Source: Candidatus Parvarchaeota archaeon (GTDB taxonomy: Archaea > Micrarchaeota > Micrarchaeia > Anstonellales > VGKX01). Taken from it: a DNA stretch of 20,556 bases. Location of the stretch: NCBI GenBank assembly GCA_016866895.1, contig VGKX01000004.1, positions 1 through 20,556 of the forward strand, read 5' to 3'. The position numbers were made by a program, and so were the translations under genes. The notes below the pieces were generated by a model. That model was not told where the DNA came from, searched no databases, and was given only the letters and a program-made list of their open reading frames with translations. Shown here one piece after another: positions 7,151 through 12,823 of the stretch; the stretch's first letter is position 1; the number at the start of each line of letters is the position of its first letter.

Positions 7151-7164
7151 AAAAATATATAAAA
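7151..7164 (-). promoter_or_regulatory. TATA box, leaderless promoter of the methyltransferase-like gene
   Basis: Minus strand TTTTATATATTTTT centred about 24 bases before the ATG at 7134, so transcription should start at or next to the start codon. The bases before the ATG (ACAAC) repeat in the next gene's promoter. Confidence 0.6.
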
Positions 7165-7174
7165 CTAGCATTGA

Positions 7175-8155
7175 CTAAATCTGGTGCCGGAGACTGGCGC
7201 ATTGATTTTCAAGTTCGAAAATTCTCCACTGTAGCGTTTTGTCGCTGTACTCCCAATTGAATCTTGTATCAGTTATTTCCCCGCCGCTGATTAGAAGTGC
7301 ATACACACTGTTTGACTCGGGCTCAAACCCAAGCACGTTCCCGGATTCTGACCAGTAACCCTTTACATAAATTGTCTTTTGACTGCCGCTAATGAAAGCG
7401 GTTGTCTTGACCAAAGTCCCAGCTTCTAGCGCCCGCAGGAAATAATTCTTTGTCGCGCTGCAGGTTTGGTGGAAATAGCCACATGAGATGGTGGAGAGGG
7501 CTTCGGGGGGCAAAAATCCCTCGCGCCCTGAGTTGAGGTTTGCCACAATGCGGTCCAGGATTTTTTCAAGCTCCCTGCTTTCAAACCCACCTTGTTTGAA
7601 TAACTCGCTTACACCGTGGAGCGCAAAGCCCATTCTCCTTGAAGGCATGATTTTCTCAAAAGCCTCCTTGAGTAATGCCACTTGGCCTTCCCTGACTGAC
7701 TTGCTTTTGCAAAGAAGCGTGAAGCTGTCGCAAACCGCCACAAGCCTTCCTTGGGGAAGAAGCTCAAGCATGGTTTTGGCAAGGTCAAAAATCTCCGATG
7801 CCAACTGAGGACAGTTTTCACAGGCAGACACAACAACACGGTTTATGACAAGCGACTGGGAAAAAGGTTCAACAAGCTCAATCAGGTCAGCCGCAGATTT
7901 GACAGCCCCCGAATCAACATTGACAAGTTTTGAAGTAAGTGCCAGGCCATCGGTGGTGCCGTGTGCAAGCCGGATAAGCCTTCTTGCGTCTTTCTCAAGA
8001 TGCTCAGGCAGGAAAAGCCCGCCAATAAAGCAATGTCTTTGCACTGGCAAGGCTGCGCGTCTTTCTAGAATGGTCTGAAATACGTTTGTTACTGCGTGTT
8101 TACCAGAGGGGGTGGACTTGTGTGTTTCCACTGCAAGACTGTTTGGCAGACACAT
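7175..8155 (-). CDS. Uncharacterised 326-residue protein, possible remnant methyltransferase fold
   Basis: I do not recognise this family. The middle part (about residues 100-195) has the rhythm of the second half of a class I methyltransferase: INRVVVSACENCPQL, then LELLPQGRLVAVCDS resembling the 'L.PGG.lv..d' strand, then ELFKQGGFESRELEKI resembling 'el...aGF'. No motif I is visible in the N-terminal 90 residues. The C-terminal 100 residues hold cysteines in SCGYFHQTCS and several short strands (VKTTAFISGSQKTIYVKGYW), possibly a beta domain. Translation from ATG 8155 appears leaderless, with a TATA box 25 bases upstream. It ends 40 bases before the methyltransferase-like gene, and the matched promoters suggest the two act together. 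Confidence 0.6.
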   Translation of the reverse strand: MCLPNSLAVETHKSTPSGKHAVTNVFQTILERRAALPVQRHCFIGGLFLPEHLEKDARRLIRLAHGTTDGLALTSKLVNVDSGAVKSAADLIELVEPFSQSLVINRVVVSACENCPQLASEIFDLAKTMLELLPQGRLVAVCDSFTLLCKSKSVREGQVALLKEAFEKIMPSRRMGFALHGVSELFKQGGFESRELEKILDRIVANLNSGREGFLPPEALSTISCGYFHQTCSATKNYFLRALEAGTLVKTTAFISGSQKTIYVKGYWSESGNVLGFEPESNSVYALLISGGEITDTRFNWEYSDKTLQWRIFELENQCASLRHQI

Positions 8156-8173
8156 GTTGTATTTTGCGGTAAG

Positions 8174-8185
8174 TTAAATATATAA
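8174..8185 (-). promoter_or_regulatory. TATA box, leaderless promoter of the 326-residue protein gene
   Basis: Minus strand TTATATATTTAA, centred 25 bases before ATG 8155. It shares TTATATATTT and the ACAAC-ATG start context with the promoter at 7134-7164. Confidence 0.6.
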
Positions 8186-8207
8186 CCGTTTCATATCTTT
8201 TTTGTTT

Positions 8208-8633
8208 TTACAGCCACTCTTTTGAAATCACGAATGTTTCCGTTGTGGCAACCCCTGCAAGGCCCCTAATTGTATCGAGCTCGGAGTTGAGCTCGTCCAT
8301 TGTAAATGAGGAGAGCACGACGCAGATGTCTTTCACCCCGATTGTCTCCCAGACATTGTCAACGCCTTGCATTGCAGATATTTTCTTGCATAGCTGCACG
8401 TTTGATGCATGCGGCTCAAGTGTGATGAATGCAAGTGCGCGAACGGCAGCGCCTGCCCCGCGAACGTCTATTGTAAAGCGGCTTATCACGCCGCTTTTTT
8501 TCATTGCCTCAATGCGCTTTCGAACAGCGCCTTCAGAGAGGGCGACAGCTTTTCCAAGAACAGCATTTGTTGAGATTGAGTCGCGCTTTAGAAGCTCAAG
8601 GAGTTTTTTGTCTGTTTCGTCCGTATGAACCAC
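8208..8633 (-). CDS. Lrp/AsnC-family transcriptional regulator
   Basis: A 141-residue protein with the standard Lrp layout: an N-terminal helix-turn-helix (TDETDKKLLELLKRDS, then LSEGAVRKRIEAMKKSGVIS, about residues 4-52) and a RAM ligand-binding/oligomerisation domain (about 65-135) with AFITLEPHASNVQ, VWETIGVKDICVVLSS and ATTETFVISKEW. The start is GTG at 8633. Lrp proteins in archaea often sense amino acids; Sulfolobus LysM controls a LysW-type lysine operon. Here the gene lies about 2 kb upstream of a lys cluster on the same strand, and an 18-base sequence is shared by the regions upstream of both. I therefore infer lysine or arginine control. It could equally control the divergent transporter gene or only itself. 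Confidence 0.9.
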   Translation of the reverse strand: MVHTDETDKKLLELLKRDSISTNAVLGKAVALSEGAVRKRIEAMKKSGVISRFTIDVRGAGAAVRALAFITLEPHASNVQLCKKISAMQGVDNVWETIGVKDICVVLSSFTMDELNSELDTIRGLAGVATTETFVISKEWL

Positions 8634-8715
8634 CAGTATTGCAATCGGGTTTGCTTGCAGTTATTTCTTATTTCTTCTTTATTATTCGTATTTCGTAAAA
8701 TATTTGAATAGATAC

Positions 8716-8733
8716 TGCTAAAAAAGCATTAGT
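8716..8733. promoter_or_regulatory. Candidate Lrp-type operator, lrp/transporter site
   Basis: TGCTAAAAAAGCATTAGT, containing the palindrome TGCT-N5-AGCA. It matches 6303-6320 upstream of the lys cluster at 17 of 18 bases. It lies in the 177-base divergent region, 83 bases before the lrp start and 78 bases before the transporter start, so it could control either. Confidence 0.4.
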
Positions 8734-8781
8734 ACAACATTTATAGAAAAAACAACCGCACAAAATTTCTTGCCAACTGGG

Positions 8782-8789
8782 TTTAAGAA
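8782..8789 (+). promoter_or_regulatory. TATA box of the VUT transporter gene
   Basis: TTTAAGAA followed by an AT-rich stretch, centred about 25 bases before ATG 8811, which suggests a leaderless transcript. A second TATA-like ATTTATAG lies at about 8740. Confidence 0.4.
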
Positions 8790-8810
8790 TATTTTTGGCA
8801 GATTAATTGC

Positions 8811-9497
8811 ATGGAATTTCTACCAAAATTTACAAAACGGCAAAAATTGGATTTGTGTTACGCATTTTTTGTGACCTGCTTAATTGCGGCAAACACCATT
8901 GGACTGAAGGTCACCGATTTAGGCGGGCCAACAATATCATTTACACTGTTTGGGCTTGCCCTTAAGTTCGGATTGATATTTTCTGTTGCCATCCTGACAT
9001 ACCCGCTGACATTTGTTATTATCGATGCTGTCGGTGTTGTATACGGCAAAAAGGAGGCTAAGAACATAATCAACATCGGGCTTGTTGCAATTGTAATTAT
9101 GGCCATATTCACATTTATTTCCCTAACTGCACCCGCTGCTGCAAGGTTTGCATATGAAAAGGAGTATCAGGCCCTTTATGCGATTTCAGGAAGGATAATG
9201 ATTGCAAGCCTTGTTGCCTACTGGATTTCACACGTTGTTGACATAAATGTTTTCCACGATTTGTGGGAAAAGTATAAAGGGAAGAAAATCTGGCTTGTGA
9301 CAACAATCTCTAACGTGGTTGGCGAGTTTGTTGACACCATAATTTTCATGCTGCTTGCGTTCTATGGCGTTGCAGGCTTTCCCCTTGAATTCATTATCTC
9401 CATCTCAGTGCCCTGGTGGCTCTACAAGGTGTTTGCAAACATGCTGCACACGCCGCTTGTCTACTGGGCGATTGGCTGGCTGAAAAAGGACGACTAG
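8811..9497 (+). CDS. VUT/YhhQ-family transporter, probable queuosine/archaeosine precursor importer
   Basis: A 228-residue membrane protein with about six hydrophobic segments (roughly 15-30, 42-70, 85-108, 125-145, 165-190, 196-222). It carries family features: an N-terminal ANTIGLKVTDLGG strand-turn, YPLTFVIIDAVGVVYGKKEA with the conserved D and YG around residue 70, and NVVGEFVDTIIFMLLAF around 164-180, equivalent to the 'SQxxDT' helix of YhhQ. Characterised bacterial members import queuine-type precursors such as preQ0 and preQ1; in archaea the matching use would be preQ0 salvage for archaeosine in tRNA. No other tRNA-modification gene is nearby. A terminator-like hairpin and T-tract follow. 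Confidence 0.85.
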   Translation: MEFLPKFTKRQKLDLCYAFFVTCLIAANTIGLKVTDLGGPTISFTLFGLALKFGLIFSVAILTYPLTFVIIDAVGVVYGKKEAKNIINIGLVAIVIMAIFTFISLTAPAAARFAYEKEYQALYAISGRIMIASLVAYWISHVVDINVFHDLWEKYKGKKIWLVTTISNVVGEFVDTIIFMLLAFYGVAGFPLEFIISISVPWWLYKVFANMLHTPLVYWAIGWLKKDD

Positions 9498-9499
9498 GC

Positions 9500-9528
9500 G
9501 GGACTTTGGCTCCCACAATGCTTTTTTT
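9500..9528 (+). terminator. Terminator after the VUT transporter gene
   Basis: A short GGGA...TCCC inverted repeat (9500-9503 with 9511-9514) is followed by a run of seven T (9522-9528), just past the stop codon at 9497. Confidence 0.5.
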
Positions 9529-9558
9529 AACTTAAGTTGGCAATTTTAGTGAAAGGAT

Positions 9559-9750
9559 TAGGGGAGCGTTAGTTTCATCACGAGTTCCCTTATGGTAGTC
9601 GTTCCTTGAAGCTGAAAAATTAGCAGTTATTTTAGTTGCTGGTGATTTACTAAAGGGTTGAAAGCCTTAAGGGAGCATTTGATATGCTTGGTTCCCTTAT
9701 GGCAGGGATGAAGACCTCAAGGGGAGCAAGTGACTAACTATGTTCCCCTT
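9559..9750 (+). repeat. Three tandem stem-loop repeats upstream of tRNA-Pro
   Basis: Three copies of a hairpin unit: arms 9559-9567/9584-9592, 9668-9676/9691-9699 and 9719-9727/9742-9750. In each copy a left arm of the form (T/A)A(G/A)GGGAGC can pair over nine positions, using G-U pairs, with a right arm GTTCCC(T/C)T(A/T). Loops are 14-16 bases. Right arms are nearly identical and each lies in the context TTCCC(C)TTATGG. Loop sequences differ, while arms vary in ways that keep pairing (unit 3 has a G and a matching C in place of an A-T pair). The third unit ends five bases before the mature tRNA. No open frame of note covers them. Confidence 0.6.
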
Positions 9751-9755
9751 ATGGT

Positions 9756-9828
9756 GGGGGGATGGGCTAACCTGGTATGCTGCCAGGTTTGGGACCTGGT
9801 GATCCGAGTTCAAATCTCGGTCCCCCCA
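9756..9828 (+). tRNA. tRNA-Pro, anticodon TGG
   Basis: Folds as a full cloverleaf. The acceptor GGGGGGA (9756-9762) pairs with TCCCCCC (9821-9827), with discriminator A at 9828. The D-arm begins at 9765 with a GG-containing loop. The anticodon stem is CCAGG/CCTGG with loop TTTGGGA, giving anticodon TGG. The T-arm is CCGAG-TTCAAAT-CTCGG. No intron, and CCA is not encoded (the next bases are TTG). The 5' end directly follows the third upstream stem-loop repeat, so 5' processing may involve that structure. Confidence 0.95.
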
Positions 9829-9851
9829 TTGCGCCAAAAAAGAGGAAAAAG

Positions 9852-9860
9852 AATTATAAA
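9852..9860 (+). promoter_or_regulatory. TATA box before the two-TM protein gene
   Basis: AATTATAAAG lies about 38 bases before ATG 9894, giving a leader of about 12 bases. A second AT-rich sequence, GTTTATATG, overlaps the start codon. Confidence 0.4.
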
Positions 9861-9893
9861 GTCTTGTTGTGAAAATTGTCTTAACGTGTTTAT

Positions 9894-10538
9894 ATGCCAA
9901 GACCAGCCACCGCACTGAAAGCCGTAATATTTACAGTAGCTGCAGCTTTCACTGTAAATTATTTCATCGCCAAGTTCTCGGAGAAGCCGGTTGAGTTTGG
10001 CGCAAGGAAAGTGGTAGCCACAATTAGTGAAAGCAACAAGAACAGGATAATTATGGCACGAAGAGCGAAGTTTGCTGCCATGAAAGGCGGAAATGGGGTT
10101 GAAGTGGAATCAATCATGCAGGACAGTTCCAAAAAGGAAGATGCAGCTGCAAGAAGCGTTGGAATCGGCCACAGGGAAAATAAAGCAAAGCCAACCTTTG
10201 CACCTGCGGGAGGCATTATGTTGCCGCTTGACTCCACAAACCCAAACGAGGTAATGACAGGCCAGGAGCTGAAAATTTATCTTTCCCAAAAGGCGGCTGA
10301 GAAAAAGGGGGATGAAAGTAATGGCCTTGCTAATCCCGACTCGGCAAAGCTTGGGAAAGCCGCCGCGGACTCGGCATTGCAAAAGCAAAAACTGATAGAT
10401 GATTTTTGGAGCATATATATTGCCAGTACAAGCTTGCTTCTTGGCATGGCAATAACGCTTTTAGGCTATGCTGTGTGGGCCAACAAACGGCAAATTAAAC
10501 TAAACGAGGAAATCAAGAAGCTCAAGGAAAAGAAATAA
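9894..10538 (+). CDS. Uncharacterised protein with two membrane-spanning segments
   Basis: A 214-residue protein that I cannot assign. The N-terminal segment ALKAVIFTVAAAFTVNYFIA (about 7-26) is a likely membrane anchor or uncleaved signal. The middle (about 30-165) is hydrophilic, Lys/Ala/Ser/Asn rich and probably disordered. A second hydrophobic segment (IYIASTSLLLGMAITLLGYA, about 173-192) is followed by a basic, charged tail (KRQIKLNEEIKKLKEKK) that probably forms a cytosolic coiled-coil. The topology would place a long loop outside and both ends inside, which resembles surface or envelope-associated archaeal proteins but fits no named family. It has its own promoter and ends 94 bases before pyrE. 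Confidence 0.7.
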   Translation: MPRPATALKAVIFTVAAAFTVNYFIAKFSEKPVEFGARKVVATISESNKNRIIMARRAKFAAMKGGNGVEVESIMQDSSKKEDAAARSVGIGHRENKAKPTFAPAGGIMLPLDSTNPNEVMTGQELKIYLSQKAAEKKGDESNGLANPDSAKLGKAAADSALQKQKLIDDFWSIYIASTSLLLGMAITLLGYAVWANKRQIKLNEEIKKLKEKK

Positions 10539-10547
10539 GAATAGGGA

Positions 10548-10593
10548 AAAACCTGTTATTGGGTTGTAAGAAAACCTGTGTCTGGCTTGCAAG
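10548..10593 (+). repeat. 23-bp tandem direct repeat upstream of pyrE
   Basis: Positions 10548-10570 and 10571-10593 match at 18 of 23 bases (shared core AAAACCTGT and TTG-AAG), and a partial third copy starts at 10594. The array ends directly before the pyrE TATA box (10603-10614). The spacing of about two helical turns would let a dimeric regulator bind on one face. It may control pyrEF. Confidence 0.45.
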
Positions 10594-10602
10594 AAAATCT
10601 GC

Positions 10603-10614
10603 TTATTAATATTT
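10603..10614 (+). promoter_or_regulatory. TATA box of pyrE
   Basis: TTATTAATATTT centred about 25 bases before the GTG at 10633, consistent with a leaderless transcript. Confidence 0.55.
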
Positions 10615-10632
10615 GCTGCCAATAAGATTTGT

Positions 10633-11304
10633 GTGGAAGCGTACAAGCAGGAGTTCATAGAGTTTCTTTTTGGGTGCCGCGCACTCCAATTCGGGGAGTT
10701 TACGCTCAAATCAGGCCGTGTTTCGCCCTATTTTTTCAACGCCTCGCTTTTCAATGACGGCAATGCCTCATATCAACTAGGCCTTGCTTTTGCCAGAAAA
10801 ACAAATGATGTTTTAGTGGATAAGTTTGACTTGTTTTTTGGACCTGCTTACAAAGGCATACCCCTGGCGGTTGCAGCTTCGATTGCATACCATAAAGAAT
10901 TTGGGATTGCAAAAGGTTGGTGCTTTAACCGCAAAGAAGCAAAAGAACATGGAGATAAGGGAGTATATGTTGGAAGCAAAATAACCGACGGCTCTAGGAT
11001 AGTTCTGCTTGATGATGTGTTTACAACTGGCGGAACAAAAGAAGAGGCGGTTGCGCAATTGAAAAGCACGGCAAAAGCCAAGGTAAAGGCAGTGATAATC
11101 GCAGTTGACAGGCTGGAGAAAAACGATGAGGGCAAAAGCGCCATAAGGGAGTTTGAGGGGAAGGCTAAGGTCCCGGTGCACGCAATAGTCAATGCAGACG
11201 AAATTTTTGATTACCTGCACAACAAGGTTATCGATGGAAAAATAGCAGTAAGCGACACTGATTATGAAAACTACAAAAGATACAAGGAAAAATACGGGGT
11301 TTGA
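10633..11304 (+). CDS. pyrE: Orotate phosphoribosyltransferase (bacterial/eukaryotic-like type)
   Basis: Transfers phosphoribose from PRPP to orotate, giving OMP, the penultimate step of UMP synthesis. It has 223 residues from a GTG start that the promoter geometry supports. Motifs: FTLKSGRVSPYFFNASLF (23-40), FGPAYKGIPLAVA (69-81), the mobile catalytic loop FNRKEAKEHGDKG (98-110) and the PRPP-binding IVLLDDVFTTGGT (123-135). These read like the E. coli/eukaryotic branch (about 213 residues) rather than the shorter PyrE of most archaea. A tail of about 60 residues beyond the Rossmann core carries DEIFDYL and ends KYKEKYGV. It is followed 28 bases later by pyrF on the same transcript. Confidence 0.95.
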   Translation: MEAYKQEFIEFLFGCRALQFGEFTLKSGRVSPYFFNASLFNDGNASYQLGLAFARKTNDVLVDKFDLFFGPAYKGIPLAVAASIAYHKEFGIAKGWCFNRKEAKEHGDKGVYVGSKITDGSRIVLLDDVFTTGGTKEEAVAQLKSTAKAKVKAVIIAVDRLEKNDEGKSAIREFEGKAKVPVHAIVNADEIFDYLHNKVIDGKIAVSDTDYENYKRYKEKYGV

Positions 11305-11332
11305 CTGAATACAGAATTTGACTGGCGGTGTA

Positions 11333-12196
11333 ATGGGATATATTGAGTTTTTGGCGGATTGTGCAAAGGCAAACAGGAGCATTGTGTGCCTTGGGCTTGA
11401 CCCGATTCTTGAGAAATTGCCCCCTTCAGTTGCTGGCAGGGAAGAAAGGATTGTGGGCTTTTTTTCAGAGATTGTTGATGCCGCACTTTGCGAGCAGCAG
11501 GTTTTGGCAGGCGCATCAATTGGGGCAATAAAACCCAACTATGCCTATTTTGCCCAATATGGTTTTGACGGCCTGCGGGCGCTTAAGGCGCTGATTGACA
11601 GGTACAAGGGCAAGGTGCCGATAATTTTTGACGGAAAGCGCGGGGATATTGGCAGGTCAAGTGAGGCGTATGCAAAGGAAGTGTTTGATTTTTGGAATGC
11701 GGATGCGACTACGGTTTCCCCTTACATGGGAGAGGACAGCGTGATGCCGTTCATTGAAAGATGCAAGCAGGGGCGCGGGGTTTACATTCTTTGCAAGACC
11801 TCCAACTCCGGCTCCCATGATTTGCAGTCAATGGTGCTCGACAATGGAAAGCAGGTATTTGCCCATGTTGCATCAAAAATGGAAAAATGGCACGTGGATG
11901 GAGTGGGTGCGGTCTTTGGGGCAACCTATATTGACGAGCTAGAGACTATTATATGGCAGTTTTACGACTCGCACAAGAAATTGCCGCTTCTGATACCCGG
12001 AGTTGGGGCGCAGGGTGGCAGCGCAGCAGACACTGCCAAGATACTTAGAACCGTGTGGAGGGAAACATTGCCGCTGCATCGGATAAACTCGTCCAGCGGC
12101 ATAACCTATGCGTACCAGAAGTATGGAAGCACGGATTATGTGGGCTGCGCACTAAAGGAGATTGGCAGGCTGAACCAGGAGATAGGGGCAATATAA
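11333..12196 (+). CDS. pyrF: Orotidine 5'-phosphate decarboxylase, long subfamily (type 2)
   Basis: Decarboxylates OMP to UMP, the last step of de novo pyrimidine synthesis. It has 287 residues from ATG 11333; a TTG 15 bases upstream is in frame. Motifs: VCLGLDPILEKLP (about 18-30), GAIKPNYAYFAQYG (about 64-77), the catalytic IIFDGKRGDIGRSSEAYA (about 97-114, Lys102), TVSPYMGEDSVMPF (about 125-138), CKTSNSGS and LLIPGVGAQGG near the C-terminal phosphate site. The length and PYMGxDS motif mark the long subfamily common in bacteria; most archaea carry a form of about 210 residues. The unusual D-G-K (usually D-A/C-K) before RGDI is conservative. It pairs with pyrE. Confidence 0.94.
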   Translation: MGYIEFLADCAKANRSIVCLGLDPILEKLPPSVAGREERIVGFFSEIVDAALCEQQVLAGASIGAIKPNYAYFAQYGFDGLRALKALIDRYKGKVPIIFDGKRGDIGRSSEAYAKEVFDFWNADATTVSPYMGEDSVMPFIERCKQGRGVYILCKTSNSGSHDLQSMVLDNGKQVFAHVASKMEKWHVDGVGAVFGATYIDELETIIWQFYDSHKKLPLLIPGVGAQGGSAADTAKILRTVWRETLPLHRINSSSGITYAYQKYGSTDYVGCALKEIGRLNQEIGAI

Positions 12197-12235
12197 GGTT
12201 TGATGGACAAGACAATGCCTTGAATGTCAGGCCTG

Positions 12236-12241
12236 TTTTTT
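12236..12241 (+). terminator. T-tract terminator after pyrF
   Basis: A run of six T within CCTGTTTTTTATACC lies 40 bases past the pyrF stop, in the short gap between the convergent pyrF and toxin genes. Confidence 0.4.
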
Positions 12242-12264
12242 ATACCTTTTCTCACTTAGAAAAA

Positions 12265-12525
12265 CTAGCCCAGATTCCTGTACCACTTTTCGTATTCTTT
12301 GTGGGTTGCAAAAAAGTGGAGTATAGAAATTGTATCCCCAATTACCTCGCAGGCAATGCGGCCCTGCCCAACTTCCTCCATTGCATATCTTTTTCCGCCT
12401 TTGAGAAAGTGCTGCGGAGGATGGGTTTCGAGTTTTATCAGGTGCTTGCGGAAAATTTCCTTCACCGAGCCATCCAAAGCAGAAAATTCCTTTCTGGCTG
12501 CAGGGAGAACAGATACTGCGTACAT
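12265..12525 (-). CDS. RelE/ParE-superfamily toxin
   Basis: An 86-residue protein from ATG 12525 (an in-frame TTG lies 6 bases upstream). The pattern is that of the RelE/ParE fold: the opening strand YAVSVLPAARKEFSAL, two helices rich in K/E (KEIFRKHLIKLETHP), then strands GKRYAMEEV, GRIACEVIGDTISILHFF and a C-terminal THKEYEKWYRNL. RelE-type members cleave mRNA on the ribosome and ParE-type members poison gyrase; I cannot tell which applies. ATHKEYEKWY resembles the C-terminal catalytic helix of RelE-like mRNA interferases. The start codon lies 9 bases after the antitoxin stop, and GAGG overlapping that stop is its ribosome binding site, so translation is coupled. Confidence 0.8.
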   Translation of the reverse strand: MYAVSVLPAARKEFSALDGSVKEIFRKHLIKLETHPPQHFLKGGKRYAMEEVGQGRIACEVIGDTISILHFFATHKEYEKWYRNLG

Positions 12526-12534
12526 GCTCAAGCC

Positions 12535-12783
12535 TCATTTTAAGTCTTTTCTGTTCATCTTGTTCTCTTTTAGCAGCTGGTCAAGTGTTATTGCCTTGCC
12601 CCTGTCAAGATGCTTGTCCTCTTCCTGAAGCTTTGCAAGTACAAGGGTTTCCTCCTCGTCTTTTAGCTGCTGCTCAAAGGCATTGACGGCCATGCGCAGG
12701 GCTTCGGTTTTGTTTGCAGCCACGCCGCGTGCTATAATGCGGCGAAGCTTCATCTCGTAGTAATCTCCAATATTTACATTCAT
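12535..12783 (-). CDS. Antitoxin, ribbon-helix-helix-like
   Basis: An 82-residue protein upstream of the toxin in the same transcript. Residues about 1-38 (MNVNIGDYYEMKLRRIIARG, then ANKTEALRMAVNAFEQQ) follow the strand-helix-helix pattern of small DNA-binding antitoxins, with a 'SxTEALRxAV'-type second helix. The C-terminal half is charged (KDEEETLVLAKLQEEDKHLD) and ends LLKENKMNRKDLK, likely the disordered toxin-wrapping tail. Antitoxin-first order and coupled toxin translation are standard for type II systems. A TATA box (12811-12823) and an imperfect palindrome over the start region support autoregulation. Confidence 0.78.
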   Translation of the reverse strand: MNVNIGDYYEMKLRRIIARGVAANKTEALRMAVNAFEQQLKDEEETLVLAKLQEEDKHLDRGKAITLDQLLKENKMNRKDLK

Positions 12784-12801
12784 ATTATCACTGGATGATA
12801 T
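12782..12801. promoter_or_regulatory. Likely autoregulatory operator of the toxin-antitoxin pair
   Basis: ATATTATC (12782-12789) and GATGATAT (12794-12801) form an inverted repeat with one G-T mismatch around a four-base centre. It overlaps the antitoxin start codon and the transcription start expected from the TATA box at 12811-12823. Confidence 0.45.
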
Positions 12802-12810
12802 ATTGAATGC

Positions 12811-12823
12811 TATATTTATAATA
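12811..12823 (-). promoter_or_regulatory. TATA box of the antitoxin-toxin operon
   Basis: Minus strand TATTATAAATATA, centred about 34 bases before the antitoxin ATG, so the leader is short. Confidence 0.5.

Noticed and set aside
9541..9760. C/D-box small RNAs or a CRISPR array in the repeats before tRNA-Pro
   Set aside because: No clean box C (RUGAUGA) plus box D (CUGA) sets. Only three copies with unequal spacing (109 and 51 bases) and degenerate arms, so not CRISPR.
10813..11538. 241-residue minus-strand frame
   Set aside because: It is antisense to pyrE and pyrF, which have full catalytic motifs.
12055..12543. 162-residue plus-strand frame past the end of pyrF
   Set aside because: It is an alternative frame of pyrF running into the antisense of the toxin gene. 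The toxin and antitoxin proteins are far more convincing.
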